The notes under the pieces: generated by a model
Seen by the model: only the letters and a program-made list of their open reading frames with translations
Told to the model about the DNA's origin: nothing
Database searches by the model: none
Assembly: GCA_963975245.1 (NCBI GenBank)
Contig: CAXBFJ010000001.1
Location: forward strand, 828,311 to 892,310
Length of the DNA: 64,000 bases
Direction: 5' to 3'
Origin: Panacagrimonas sp963975245
GTDB taxonomy: Bacteria; Pseudomonadota; Gammaproteobacteria; Nevskiales; Nevskiaceae
Position numbers and translations under genes: made by a program
Part shown: positions 22,649-31,915 of the stretch, in pieces
Layout: every line of letters begins with the position of its first letter
How positions within the stretch are numbered: position 1 is the first letter of the stretch

Positions 22649-25228
22649 TTACGCTTCTGCGGCCACGCGGTTCCTCAGCGGTTGGAGGAACCGCGAGATC
22701 GCTGCATTGAACTCCGAAACACGGGGGACGTGACCAGACATGTAGTACGCCGCATGGACCATGCCTTTCAGTCGCAAAACCTGCGTCGGAGTTCCAGCGG
22801 CTTCAAGGGCGCGGCCATAGTCTTCGCCCTCATCTCGCAGCGGATCACATTCTGCGCTCAATATCAGTGCGGGCGGCAGATCCTTCAGCGAGCTGGCACG
22901 ACTTGGTGAAGCCAGAGGCGACTTCGCATTCTCCGGGTCATCGAGATAGGTGAGCAGCATTCCCTGGGCGGCGGCGGTACTCAAGACCGGTCCCGCCGCA
23001 AATTCCTTGCGCGATGCCGTCTTGGCTTCGGCGTCGATTGCCGGATAGAGCAGGATCTGCGCCATTAGCTCAGGGCCGTTCTCGTCACGGGCACGCTGCG
23101 CAGCGACTGCCGCGAGCAAACCGCCAGCGCTGTCGCCCATAACCGCAATCTGCTCTGGATTGCCGCCGTGATTGCTAATGTTTTCTGCCGTCCAGCAGAC
23201 TGCCGCATACGTGTCGTCCGTAGCAGCCGGGAAGGGCGCCTCCGGAGCAAGACGGTAACTGGGTGCAACGACGATGACGCCAAGTTCTTTAGCCAAAGCG
23301 GCACAAGCCGGAGCGCACATATCGATACTGCCGGCGATGAATCCGCCGCCGTGAAAGAAAATGATGACAGGCAGCGGGCCTTCGACGTCATCCGGCTTGT
23401 AGATTTTGACCCGACGTTCATCTGCAGCACCACGGTAGGTTGTTTCAACTTGATGAACGCCTTCCGGAACTGATTTTTGCAGCATGACAAAGCTTTCGAC
23501 CGCGGCGCGTGCTTCATCGAGCGTGCAGTCTTCAAGTGGCTTTGTATCCTGCATCAGCATTGCACCCACGACCATCGCCACTCCAGGGTCAATCTGTATC
23601 AAGGCAGGTAGCGCCTTCTTGGAAGCGCCATCAATCTTGAAGCCGGCGTAGCCGTTGTTAACTGAGTCCGCCACCATGGCCCGATACAAGGGAGCGCCGC
23701 CAGCAAACATGAAGGTTGCTCTCGGTTTCCCGGGGACGTTGGCACCCATGTACCAGGAATTCGCGCGCGGGAAGAGGGTGAGGTGCAATAAGCCGTCGAC
23801 TAATTCATGCCACACATTTTCCGCTGCTTCATCTGCCTCAAAGGTGCTCGCGCCGTGATCAAGTACATGTTGGATCGCATCTGAAGCGAAATCGACGTGG
23901 TCTTCAATTGCCAGCGGGTTGTTGTAGAGCGTGACTGCGCTGGTAGGTCCTGTGATGGTGAAGAGATTGGGGAAGCCTGCCGTTGCAATCCCCAAGTAGC
24001 TTCTGGGACCATTCTTCCATCTTTCATTGAGCGTTACGCCTTCTCGCCCGACCACACCCAGATGCAGCAGCGGACCGGTAATGGCGTCAAATCCGGTCGC
24101 CAGCACGATCACGTCCAGCTCGTGTTCTTTGCCGCCGGTACGAATTCCGGTCTCGGTGATCTGCTCGATCGGTGCAGCACGAATATCAACCAGGCGAACG
24201 TTGTCGCGATTGAACATGTCGAAGTAGTCAGTCTCCATGGCCGCGCGCTTAGTGCCATATGGATGATCATCCGGGCAGAGAATATCCGCGACTTTGGGAT
24301 CTCGAACGCGCTCACGGATTTTTTCGCGGACGTACTCCGCAACCGTCTCATTGGCACGCTCATCAGTCAGAATGTCGCCGTAGCTAGATACAACCAAGCG
24401 AAAGCCGCCTTCTTTCCAAAGACGATCAAAGCGGGCACGACGCTCTTCCGATGACACTGCGAGAGCGCTGGGTTCGGGCGACTCAAATGGCACTCCCATG
24501 AAGCGATCCCGTGATTTGTCACGAATCTGCTTCCAATTCTCCGTGTTGTACGTCTGCTCTTCTGGGGAAATGTCAGCGTTGGCCAAGGGGACTGCAAAGT
24601 TTGGCGTTCTCTGGAACACCGTGACGTGCTTCGCCTGCCGCGCAATTTCAGGGGTCATCTGGATGCCCGTTGAGCCGGTTCCGATTACGCCAACACGCTT
24701 CCCGGCAAAATCGAAGCCTTCATGCGGCCAATTGCTGGTGGCCAGCACTTTTCCCTTGAATTGATCGATGCCCGGAAACTCTGATCGAGACTTGGCAATG
24801 GAGACATTTCCACCGGCAGCGATGACGAAGCGGGCGGTATAGGTCTTACCTGTATCCGTTTCGATAGTCCACCGTGAATCGGCATCATTCCAAACGACCG
24901 AAGTGACCCGCGTGTTGAAGGAAAAAGACCTGCGGACGTCGAGTTTGTCTGCAGCAAATTCAAGGTAGCGGAGAATTTCGGGCTGGGCCGCGTAACGTTC
25001 GCTCCACTTCCATTCGCGCTGAATCTCGTCAGAGAAGGAATAGGAGTAGTGCACTGAAGGGATGTCGCATCGGGCGCCAGGGTAGCGGTTCCAATACCAG
25101 GTGCCACCGGGCCCGGCGGCAACATCAAAACCCTGAACCTTGAGGCCGAGCTCATCACGGAGTTTGTGTACAGCGTAAATGCCGGCGAATCCTGCACCGA
25201 TCACAACCGCGTCGATTTGGTTTGTCAT
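22649..25228 (-). CDS. Baeyer-Villiger monooxygenase / carboxylesterase fusion protein
   Basis: An 859-residue two-enzyme chain. Residues 1 to about 535 form a type I flavin monooxygenase: FAD motif GAGFAG (11-16), the GGTWYWNRYPGARCD signature (41-55), NADPH motif GTGSTG (183-188) and the late VLATGFD. The BVMO fingerprint FxGxxxHxxxWP is at 157-168 but has Ala163 where His is expected. Residues about 570-859 are an HSL-type alpha/beta hydrolase with oxyanion HGGG (626-629), nucleophile Ser700 in GDSAG, Asp795 and His825, all intact. The logic is ketone to ester or lactone, then hydrolysis in the same polypeptide. ATG 25228 has an excellent AGGAGGAAC ribosome site. It is the last gene of a minus-strand unit with a VOC protein and an APH-fold kinase, opposite an AraC regulator. 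Confidence 0.92.
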   Translation of the reverse strand: MTNQIDAVVIGAGFAGIYAVHKLRDELGLKVQGFDVAAGPGGTWYWNRYPGARCDIPSVHYSYSFSDEIQREWKWSERYAAQPEILRYLEFAADKLDVRRSFSFNTRVTSVVWNDADSRWTIETDTGKTYTARFVIAAGGNVSIAKSRSEFPGIDQFKGKVLATSNWPHEGFDFAGKRVGVIGTGSTGIQMTPEIARQAKHVTVFQRTPNFAVPLANADISPEEQTYNTENWKQIRDKSRDRFMGVPFESPEPSALAVSSEERRARFDRLWKEGGFRLVVSSYGDILTDERANETVAEYVREKIRERVRDPKVADILCPDDHPYGTKRAAMETDYFDMFNRDNVRLVDIRAAPIEQITETGIRTGGKEHELDVIVLATGFDAITGPLLHLGVVGREGVTLNERWKNGPRSYLGIATAGFPNLFTITGPTSAVTLYNNPLAIEDHVDFASDAIQHVLDHGASTFEADEAAENVWHELVDGLLHLTLFPRANSWYMGANVPGKPRATFMFAGGAPLYRAMVADSVNNGYAGFKIDGASKKALPALIQIDPGVAMVVGAMLMQDTKPLEDCTLDEARAAVESFVMLQKSVPEGVHQVETTYRGAADERRVKIYKPDDVEGPLPVIIFFHGGGFIAGSIDMCAPACAALAKELGVIVVAPSYRLAPEAPFPAATDDTYAAVCWTAENISNHGGNPEQIAVMGDSAGGLLAAVAAQRARDENGPELMAQILLYPAIDAEAKTASRKEFAAGPVLSTAAAQGMLLTYLDDPENAKSPLASPSRASSLKDLPPALILSAECDPLRDEGEDYGRALEAAGTPTQVLRLKGMVHAAYYMSGHVPRVSEFNAAISRFLQPLRNRVAAEA

Positions 25229-25278
25229 CCTGTTCCTCCTGGAATTTATATTTTGGTGATTTTGAAAACCAAGTCTGT

Positions 25279-25947
25279 TTACTTGGTAATAAGAGATTTG
25301 CGAGCGGACATTTCAATCCAGTTTCCGTCAGGGTCTCGTACGAAGCCGTATCGCGCGATGTCCCCCAGACTGACCGGTTCGCGTCCAAACCGCCCCCCGC
25401 GGGAAATGATGCCGGCCATCTCGCGGTCCGCATCAAAGACCTGGACGGTCAAATACCGAAAGCCGGCAGCAAGAAAGTCGTCGGACTCCGTAACGGCGTC
25501 TCCTGCCTCGACAAAAATGAAGGACTCTCCGCAGCGAGCGGTCGTTTCGTTGACGCGATCAAACTGCATGGCATCGGTATAGAAATCCATCATTCTTTCA
25601 GGTTCGCTGGTGCGCACCGTGACGCCAACGCCCATGCCGCCTTCTTGTCCGGGAGGCACGAACTTCACGTTGATGCCGCTGGGGTCTGTCAGTTCAGAGG
25701 GTGCGCAGCGATCCGTCGCGATGGTGATGCCGACATAACCTGTGGGAGGTCGCCGTGGCAGCGCGCTGGTCAGGTGATTGATTTTTACAATTGACCCGTA
25801 CGACTTGAATCGGTGCTGGGCCCAGTCACCTCGCAGGTCGATCCGATGGTCAAACTCCAGGCCAGCCCTTAGTCCCCAGAATTCCAGATTCGGCTGTAGC
25901 GTCTCTGTGAATATTCCGACATCCAGTTGCGGTTTGGCGAGTTTCAT
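25279..25947 (-). CDS. VOC superfamily protein (two glyoxalase/extradiol-type modules)
   Basis: A 222-residue protein with two consecutive beta-alpha-beta-beta-beta modules. The C-terminal one is clearer: GVGVTVRTSEPERMMDFYTD, ESFIFVEAG, YLTVQVFDADRE and the closing GFVRDPDGNWIEM (final Glu is a usual metal ligand). The N-terminal module starts DVGIFTETLQPNLEFW. Such proteins are glyoxalases, epimerases or lyases acting on CoA- or keto-compounds. A clear His metal ligand is not evident in the first strand of either module, so metal use is uncertain. It lies 5 bp after the kinase gene and 50 bp before the BVMO-esterase gene, so it belongs to that operon. The exact reaction is unknown. Confidence 0.8.
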   Translation of the reverse strand: MKLAKPQLDVGIFTETLQPNLEFWGLRAGLEFDHRIDLRGDWAQHRFKSYGSIVKINHLTSALPRRPPTGYVGITIATDRCAPSELTDPSGINVKFVPPGQEGGMGVGVTVRTSEPERMMDFYTDAMQFDRVNETTARCGESFIFVEAGDAVTESDDFLAAGFRYLTVQVFDADREMAGIISRGGRFGREPVSLGDIARYGFVRDPDGNWIEMSARKSLITK

Positions 25948-25952
25948 GTTTT

Positions 25953-27029
25953 CTAAGCCGGCAGGTCATCGAGGGCGTGATTGTCCAGCGCCTGCAGAGC
26001 TGCACTGGTCACCATCTGCATGAGCATTTGATCGCCCCTGTCAGTGCGTTTGACAATCAGGGTGGCCGCGATGGCAACAGCTATGGCCGCAAAACAGTAA
26101 TGGGCGTAATCGCGCTGCAATGTTTCGAAGCTGTAGTCGCGGACGCCATTTTCGAGAAGCCCGTTGTAATACTCGCGCAGGAGGGTTTGTTCGTGACGCT
26201 TTCTGGTTTCTCTGTCCAACGCGCCACCCAGAAAATAGGAGACGTCCATCCCAGCGCCGAGATAACCAGCAGTCTGCCAGTCCACGATTGCGACGCGACC
26301 GTCTCGACCACCGAACATCATGTTGTCTACACGGTAATCGTTATGTGAAAAGTGTTTGGGGCGGCCACGCGGCCTGTTCCACCACGCGTGATTGCGGGCG
26401 AATCGATCACAAACCTGCTCTACATCGCTGGTCAGGGCACCGGTGTAGTTCTGCTGAACATGGTGCCAGGACCGTTCGATGAGATCGGTGGTGTAGAAGC
26501 TCTGAGCACCCTCAGGGACCTGAACCCACGACTTGTTCATCAGGCTATCGTCGTTCCAGAAAGCCGAGTGCAGGAGCACTGCTTCTTGCAGCACTTTGCG
26601 GGCGTCTTGAACCGAACAGCCTTTCATCTGATCCCCTTGCATTGCAGGCGAGAGGTCTTCAAACAGCAGGACGAACTGATCATCGTCATTAATCTGTGAC
26701 ACGAGGGCGCGTGGCGTGCGCATCTTTGTTCGAGAGGCGAGCTCACGATAAAACATGACTTCAGTACGGTAGATTCCGAGATCGCGGCCGGTTTGCGCAG
26801 AGACCGGGTCTGCTGACGGGAATTTTCCGATCAGGGTTACAGGAGCATCTGCTGGTACGGGCCCCTCGTAACTCAGTTGAAAGCGGTGCGTCTCGCCCAG
26901 CTGCCCGGTACCAACCGCCTTCGATGTGAGCGACCGGACCTTGGCGCGGATGCCTCTTGCAGTCAAAGCTGCAGTCATCCACTGCGGCGTGATCGCCTCG
27001 GGACGCGCAACGCTTATCGAATCATTCAA
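25953..27029 (-). CDS. phosphotransferase family protein (APH fold)
   Basis: A 358-residue kinase-like protein of the aminoglycoside phosphotransferase / choline kinase superfamily. The catalytic loop HNDYRVDNMMF (near residue 225) contains the Asp and Asn of the HxDxxxxN motif, and the metal-binding Asp follows in AIVDWQ about 18 residues later. The N-terminal lobe has VGTGQLGETHRFQL as a glycine-rich strand and a Lys in LIGKFP. The start is TTG 27029, 7 nt behind GAGGAG; the nearby ATG at 27025 is out of frame. It is the first gene of a unit with VOC and BVMO-esterase genes. In such clusters these proteins may phosphorylate hydroxyl groups of hydroxy acids or alcohols from ring opening. The substrate is inference. 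Confidence 0.85.
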   Translation of the reverse strand: MNDSISVARPEAITPQWMTAALTARGIRAKVRSLTSKAVGTGQLGETHRFQLSYEGPVPADAPVTLIGKFPSADPVSAQTGRDLGIYRTEVMFYRELASRTKMRTPRALVSQINDDDQFVLLFEDLSPAMQGDQMKGCSVQDARKVLQEAVLLHSAFWNDDSLMNKSWVQVPEGAQSFYTTDLIERSWHHVQQNYTGALTSDVEQVCDRFARNHAWWNRPRGRPKHFSHNDYRVDNMMFGGRDGRVAIVDWQTAGYLGAGMDVSYFLGGALDRETRKRHEQTLLREYYNGLLENGVRDYSFETLQRDYAHYCFAAIAVAIAATLIVKRTDRGDQMLMQMVTSAALQALDNHALDDLPA

Positions 27030-27180
27030 TCTGTGTCTCCTCGCGCCCCGATCTGTTGCCGGGGCTTTTTGGCTTCGGTGTGATCACCGTGGAATAGGTT
27101 GATCCTTCAAAAGCCCAAAGACTTGGCAGTTTGCGCGGATTAGATGGCAGAATGCGCGGACCAAATTGCGGGAGAATAAT

Positions 27181-28206
27181 GTGTCTGGACCCCTGGTAAG
27201 GAGTGTCATTCTGAGTGGCGCCTCCTCAATTATCAGAGAGGCTGGCCGCAAGCCGGTTGCCATCGCGAGAAAAGCGGGCCTGCCGGCAGAGGCTCTGACA
27301 GACCCCGATCTCCTGGTGAGCGGACGCGCCGTCATCGCGTTTTTTGAAATGGCATCTGCCATTTGCGGACGGCGAAATTTCGGTTTGGAACTCGCGGTTG
27401 GTGCGAGGCTGGGCGCCATCATCGGACCGTTGTGGTTGCTGCTACGCAACGCTCAGACGGTCAGGCAGATGTGTGAGGATTTTGCCAAGCACTTCGAGCT
27501 TTACAGCAGTTCCGCGGTCATGAGTTTTGAGCCCATGGGCAAAGGCGGCACGCTGAACTGGTCAGCAGCCACCGGCGAAGCACTCAGCGAGGTGCAAATG
27601 TCTGAGTACGCTCTGGCCACAACTTTGGAAGAGATTCGCTCACACGGGCCGCGAGCCTGGACACCGCCTGCAGTCTGGTTTCGACATGAAGCGCCTTCTG
27701 ATCTTCACCTTCACCGAAAGATGTTTGGTCCGAATTTGAGATTCAATTCAGATCGCAACGCCATCGAGCTTGACGCTGTGATTCTCGATCGCCCACTTGG
27801 CAGCAGTGGGACCAGAACGCGGGCACTTGTGTTGCAGATGCTCCGTCATGACGAAGGCCTGCTTTCTGACACCACGACTTACCAGGTGCAGGGGATCGTT
27901 CGCGCGCTGCTGCCATACGGGCAGTGCTCCGTAGGTGATGTCAGCCTGGCGATGGGACTTTCCGTGCGCACCCTGCAGGAACGTCTGCAAGAAACCGGTG
28001 ACAGTTTCAGGGCCATCAAGAATGCGGCTCGCGCAGATCTGGCGGACAAGTACATCAAACACTCTGAGATGAGTGCGACACAAATCGCGAGCCTGTTGGG
28101 GTATACCGATTCCACTTCTCTGAGCCGTGCCTATCGGCGGTGGCATGGCGCCAGCCTTCGCTCAAATCGGCGCCGGCGCGTCAGAACGTCAAACGGCTCC
28201 ATGTGA
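27181..28206 (+). CDS. AraC family transcriptional regulator
   Basis: A 341-residue regulator of the OruR/ArgR-like group: residues 1 to about 200 form the arabinose-binding-type effector domain (pattern GRAVIAFFEMASAICG...FGLELA) and residues about 240-335 form two helix-turn-helix units, with VSLAMGLSVRTLQERLQ in the first and ATQIASLLGYTDSTSLSRAYRRWHGASL in the second. GTG 27181 is chosen as start because GGGAGA lies 5 nt upstream; an in-frame TTG at 27166 would overlap that site. It is divergent from the kinase-VOC-BVMO operon across 151 bp and most likely activates it in response to the pathway substrate. Confidence 0.9.
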   Translation: MSGPLVRSVILSGASSIIREAGRKPVAIARKAGLPAEALTDPDLLVSGRAVIAFFEMASAICGRRNFGLELAVGARLGAIIGPLWLLLRNAQTVRQMCEDFAKHFELYSSSAVMSFEPMGKGGTLNWSAATGEALSEVQMSEYALATTLEEIRSHGPRAWTPPAVWFRHEAPSDLHLHRKMFGPNLRFNSDRNAIELDAVILDRPLGSSGTRTRALVLQMLRHDEGLLSDTTTYQVQGIVRALLPYGQCSVGDVSLAMGLSVRTLQERLQETGDSFRAIKNAARADLADKYIKHSEMSATQIASLLGYTDSTSLSRAYRRWHGASLRSNRRRRVRTSNGSM

Positions 28207-28242
28207 CTCCGACCTGAGCTTGTAGCCTCGAGGTTCGCAAGC

Positions 28243-28395
28243 TCATTGCACATCCACGAAGACCTTCATTGACAGAAAGTTGCCGTCGCGAAGCGATAGC
28301 TGGGGGAAGCCAAGCATGTGGCCGAAGTCTTCTAACGAATTATTGATGCCCCAAAGCAGACGTGGCCATGCAACTTGTGCGTGGGCCGAGAGTGA
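28243..28395 (-). pseudogene. decayed 3' remnant of an unidentified gene
   Basis: Read on the minus strand, an open stretch of 50 codons ends in TGA at 28243. Its product looks protein-like (segments WGINNSLEDFGHMLGF and DGNFLSMKVFVDVQ). An in-frame TGA at 28396-28398 and no start codon with a ribosome site make it a probable relic rather than a gene. I do not recognise the parent family. The rest of the 413-bp gap 28207-28619 holds a TAGCGCGCTA palindrome (28489-28498) and two GCCGATTT direct repeats (28550 and 28565) just upstream of the amidohydrolase gene. Confidence 0.3.
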
Positions 28396-28619
28396 TCATC
28401 CAATCCGCAGCGTTCCTTCAAAAAATAACAAATTGGAAAGGTACTTCGTGCTGCAAAATAAATGACTGACAGCATATTGAACTTAGCGTAGCGCGCTAGA
28501 GAGATGATATCGGCCATTTGTGCCGCGCATTAGCATGTAACATTCTGTCGCCGATTTGTGTATAGCCGATTTTTCTTTGAAGAGGCTAAAAATAACAATC
28601 TAGGTGGGAGCACGACCAA

Positions 28620-30350
28620 ATGAACAGTAGGACCAGGACGTTGATCTACGGAGGCTCAATACGAACTCAGTCTCCAGGTTATCCAACGGTTGCTGCAATG
28701 GTGACCGAAGGCGACAGAATCATAGGTATCGGTGATCTGGAGGACATGCAGGATTTGGCGGGGAAGCAGGCGGCGAAAATAGATGTTCGCGGTGCGACCG
28801 TCATGCCCGGGTTGATCGATACGCACCGTCATCTCTTGCATTTCTCAGTGCTCGGTGCGCCACTTGTCCCACTCTTCGGGGTGCAATCGCATGCGGAAAT
28901 TGTCGAACGAATTCGCGAACGAGCGCGACAAGTACCGCCGGGCGAGTGGATTCTCACTACCCCAGTTGGTCACGGCGACGATGATTATTTTGCAAGGGAG
29001 CCAGATCGTTACAAGTCACTCGTTGAGGGCGTATTACCCGATCGGAAAGTGCTCGACGAAGCCACTCCTGACCACCCGGTTGCGATATTGGCCTTTCCGC
29101 CGGTTATTCCAAACACGGCGGCGTTCAATTCGATGGCTTTGGCTAAAGTCGGACTCAATAGAGATACACCCGCTCGAGTCAGCAATGTCTGGATAGAAAA
29201 GGACGCGGAAGGGGAGCCCACCGGACTCATCCGCGGGTCAGTCAATTTTTACTACGCTGAAGACTCGTTCAACGACACAATTTGGCAGCAGGTGCCAACG
29301 ATCCAGGCAGTCGGCGCCTTGGATGCCGTCAAAGCTGGTATTGCGCAGGCAGCAATGTATGGCGTCACGACGATCCTCGAGAATCACATGCTGATGCCAG
29401 AGCAGGTCGAGCTTTATCGAGCATTGCGACAGAGCAATGAATTGAATCTCAGGGTTATGGCGGCAATGGAGCTGGACGATTTCGGATTCGCCACCAGCAA
29501 GCCGCGCAGCGAGCCTGAAATTGTCGAATTGCTGGAGCATGCGAAGGCAAACCTTGATTTCGAAGATGAGTTCTTCCGTTTTTCAGGTGTGTCGGTGATG
29601 TGGGACGGGGTTTGCAATCCAGGTTGGATGATGATGAGCCAGGCTTACCCCGGCCCCTACGGAGAACTGACGAAAGGTCACTATCAAACATCGCCAGAGA
29701 AGATTCGCCTTGCGATGGATTATTGCCTGGAGCACGACGTGCCCCTCAATTCTTGTGCGATGGGCGATAAAGCGATAGAAGAAAATCTTGAGATGGCAGA
29801 AGCTGCCGCAGACAAGGCAAAAAAGGCACCCAATGGTTGGGTGCTCGTTCACGGGTTTTTTCTGCGCCCAGAACTGATAAATCGTTATGCCGCGCTGAAC
29901 TACAACTACACAACCACAATGACCGCGGTATGGGGGAAAGGCGATCTGTACGCCCGTAGATTCGGCGAAGCTTGTCTGGATCACCTATGCCCGCTGCGAA
30001 ATGTGTTCGATTCGGGCATGGACGTTGGCGGTGGCACAGATTGGGCACCGAGAAACTTATGGAAGCATGTTGAGATTTCATTGACCCACGAATTTTTTGA
30101 GTCAGGTAAATCCAACCTCGGCGCTCGACAGAAAATTAGCCGAGACGAGGCGCTCTCCATGTTCACCGACTCTGCTGCAAAAGTAATGGGGTGGGCCGAG
30201 ATCGGGTCTCTTCAAGCCGGCAATTATGCTGACTACGTGGTTCTGGATCGTGATCCAGGCACTTGCCCAATAGAGGATCTCGCAGGTACGAAGGTCATGC
30301 GTACCGTTCTGGCGGGAAACATTGCGTACGATTCCGGAGAGATTGCCTAG
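28620..30350 (+). CDS. amidohydrolase family protein (YtcJ-like)
   Basis: A 576-residue metal-dependent hydrolase of the amidohydrolase-3 / YtcJ group. The first beta-sandwich precedes the metal motif DTHRH near residue 63. Later ligands are suggested by WVLVHGFF near residue 410 and GGTDWAP near 475. The C-terminal GSLQAGNYADYVVLDRDPG closes the sandwich domain, as in related enzymes. It should be cytosolic and hydrolyse a C-N or C-O bond in an amide, lactam or ester-like compound. ATG 28620 has a GGTGGGAG ribosome site about 10 nt away. It heads a co-oriented group with ALDH (60 bp), an SRPBCC protein (2 bp) and an alpha/beta hydrolase (45 bp). Base composition in this group seems a little more AT-rich than around it. 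Confidence 0.88.
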   Translation: MNSRTRTLIYGGSIRTQSPGYPTVAAMVTEGDRIIGIGDLEDMQDLAGKQAAKIDVRGATVMPGLIDTHRHLLHFSVLGAPLVPLFGVQSHAEIVERIRERARQVPPGEWILTTPVGHGDDDYFAREPDRYKSLVEGVLPDRKVLDEATPDHPVAILAFPPVIPNTAAFNSMALAKVGLNRDTPARVSNVWIEKDAEGEPTGLIRGSVNFYYAEDSFNDTIWQQVPTIQAVGALDAVKAGIAQAAMYGVTTILENHMLMPEQVELYRALRQSNELNLRVMAAMELDDFGFATSKPRSEPEIVELLEHAKANLDFEDEFFRFSGVSVMWDGVCNPGWMMMSQAYPGPYGELTKGHYQTSPEKIRLAMDYCLEHDVPLNSCAMGDKAIEENLEMAEAAADKAKKAPNGWVLVHGFFLRPELINRYAALNYNYTTTMTAVWGKGDLYARRFGEACLDHLCPLRNVFDSGMDVGGGTDWAPRNLWKHVEISLTHEFFESGKSNLGARQKISRDEALSMFTDSAAKVMGWAEIGSLQAGNYADYVVLDRDPGTCPIEDLAGTKVMRTVLAGNIAYDSGEIA

Positions 30351-30410
30351 CGCCACTCTATTGCGTCGCCAGAGTGACGTATACGAAAAAAAATTCAGAG
30401 AGAAAATTCC

Positions 30411-31913
30411 TTGAAACACATCAAGCACGTCATAAATGGACAGCAGATCGATTCAGAGTCAGGACGCGTCTTCAAGTCGATAAATCCTGCTACCGGAGCT
30501 GTTTGCGCTGAGGTTGCATTTGGAACAGTTGAAGACGTTGAGCACGCCGTCCAAAGCGCTAAACGCGCGTTCGAAAGCGGGGCATGGTCGAACATGTCAC
30601 CAGTGGAGCGCTCCCAGCGCATGCGAGCCGTGGCACGACTCATCACCGAACGATTGGAAGAAATCGCACTTCTTGAAACCGAAGATACCGGCAAGCCTTT
30701 AGCTGTATCCAGATCAGATGTAGCCGCCGCTGCATCGGTGTTTGATTACTTCTCGCAGCTTCCCGAGCACGCCTTTGGAAAAAGTTATCCGGATGACGCA
30801 GGTTTTCACACCTACTCCAGCCGCGAACCTTATGGTGTGGTAGCTGCCATTGTGCCGTGGAACTTTCCATTCATGCTCGGAGTTTGGAAGGTGGCCCCGG
30901 CATTGGCAGTTGGTAACTCAGTGGTCATTAAAATGGCCGAAGAGACGCCCATGAGCATCAATCAGTTCGCGCTGATTTGTCTCGAGGCGGGAATTCCCCC
31001 TGGCGTCGTCAATGTTGTTCACGGAGACGGGCCGACGACGGGCAATGCCCTTGTAGTGCACCCGTCTGTTCCCAAGATCAGCTTCACCGGCAGCACGAAC
31101 GTTGGAAGTAAAATTGTTCACGCGAGTGCTGAGTCCTTCAAGAGCCTGCATCTCGAGCTCGGCGGGAAGTGCCCGAATATCGTATTTTCTGATTGCGATC
31201 AGGATCAGGCTCTCGCGGGTTCGCTCTTCACCAGCTTCTTTAATACAGGGCAAATTTGCACCTCGGGGTCACGTCTTCTGGTGCAAGAGAGCATCGCCGA
31301 AGCGTTCGTGGAGCGCCTGGTGGAACGTGCCCGCAACTTGGTCGTGGGCGATCCGATGCAAGAGAAGACGCAGATCGGGCCGCTGGTCTCGAAGGCGCAC
31401 TTTGAGCGCGTAATGCGACACGTAGAACTCGGGAACTCATCTGGTGCAACATTGCGTTGTGGAGGCAAAGCTCCCGATCTCGTGGGCTTGGAAAATGGCT
31501 CCTTCATCAGCCCTACGATCTTCAGCGGCGTCAATCCCGACATGCAAATTGCTCAGCAGGAAATTTTTGGACCTGTTCTATCCGTGCTGACCTTCAAGGA
31601 TGAAGACGAGGCCATCGCTATCGCGAATAATTCGATCTATGGCCTTGCCGCAACAGTGTGGACAAGCGAGTTGGGCCGTGCGCTGCGCGTCGCAAAGAGG
31701 ATCGAAGCGGGCATTATTTGGACCAACTGCCCACATCATGGAAAGTGGAGTGTGCCCTACGAGGGACACAAGGCTAGCGGCAGTGGAGAGGACCTGGGGA
31801 TGGAGGCGATCAGCACATTCACCAAGTTGAAAGTTAATTACATCAATTATGGTGGATCTAGAATGGAGTGGGGGATGCCCTTGGGCAATATCAAAAGCAC
31901 TTCGGAAAGCTAG
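30411..31913 (+). CDS. aldehyde dehydrogenase family protein
   Basis: A 500-residue NAD(P)-dependent aldehyde dehydrogenase of normal length. It has the PWNFPFMLGVWKVAPAL substrate-tunnel segment, the cofactor motif FTGSTNVGSKI, the general-base Glu in LELGGKCPNIVF (near residue 252) and the nucleophilic Cys in NTGQICTSGSR (near residue 286), plus the EIFGPVL motif. All catalytic residues are intact. The start is TTG 30411, since the conserved N-terminus (HIKHVINGQ) begins directly after it and no ATG is available. It likely oxidises an aldehyde or semialdehyde generated by the hydrolase and oxygenase genes nearby. Confidence 0.93.
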   Translation: MKHIKHVINGQQIDSESGRVFKSINPATGAVCAEVAFGTVEDVEHAVQSAKRAFESGAWSNMSPVERSQRMRAVARLITERLEEIALLETEDTGKPLAVSRSDVAAAASVFDYFSQLPEHAFGKSYPDDAGFHTYSSREPYGVVAAIVPWNFPFMLGVWKVAPALAVGNSVVIKMAEETPMSINQFALICLEAGIPPGVVNVVHGDGPTTGNALVVHPSVPKISFTGSTNVGSKIVHASAESFKSLHLELGGKCPNIVFSDCDQDQALAGSLFTSFFNTGQICTSGSRLLVQESIAEAFVERLVERARNLVVGDPMQEKTQIGPLVSKAHFERVMRHVELGNSSGATLRCGGKAPDLVGLENGSFISPTIFSGVNPDMQIAQQEIFGPVLSVLTFKDEDEAIAIANNSIYGLAATVWTSELGRALRVAKRIEAGIIWTNCPHHGKWSVPYEGHKASGSGEDLGMEAISTFTKLKVNYINYGGSRMEWGMPLGNIKSTSES

Positions 31914-31915
31914 GG

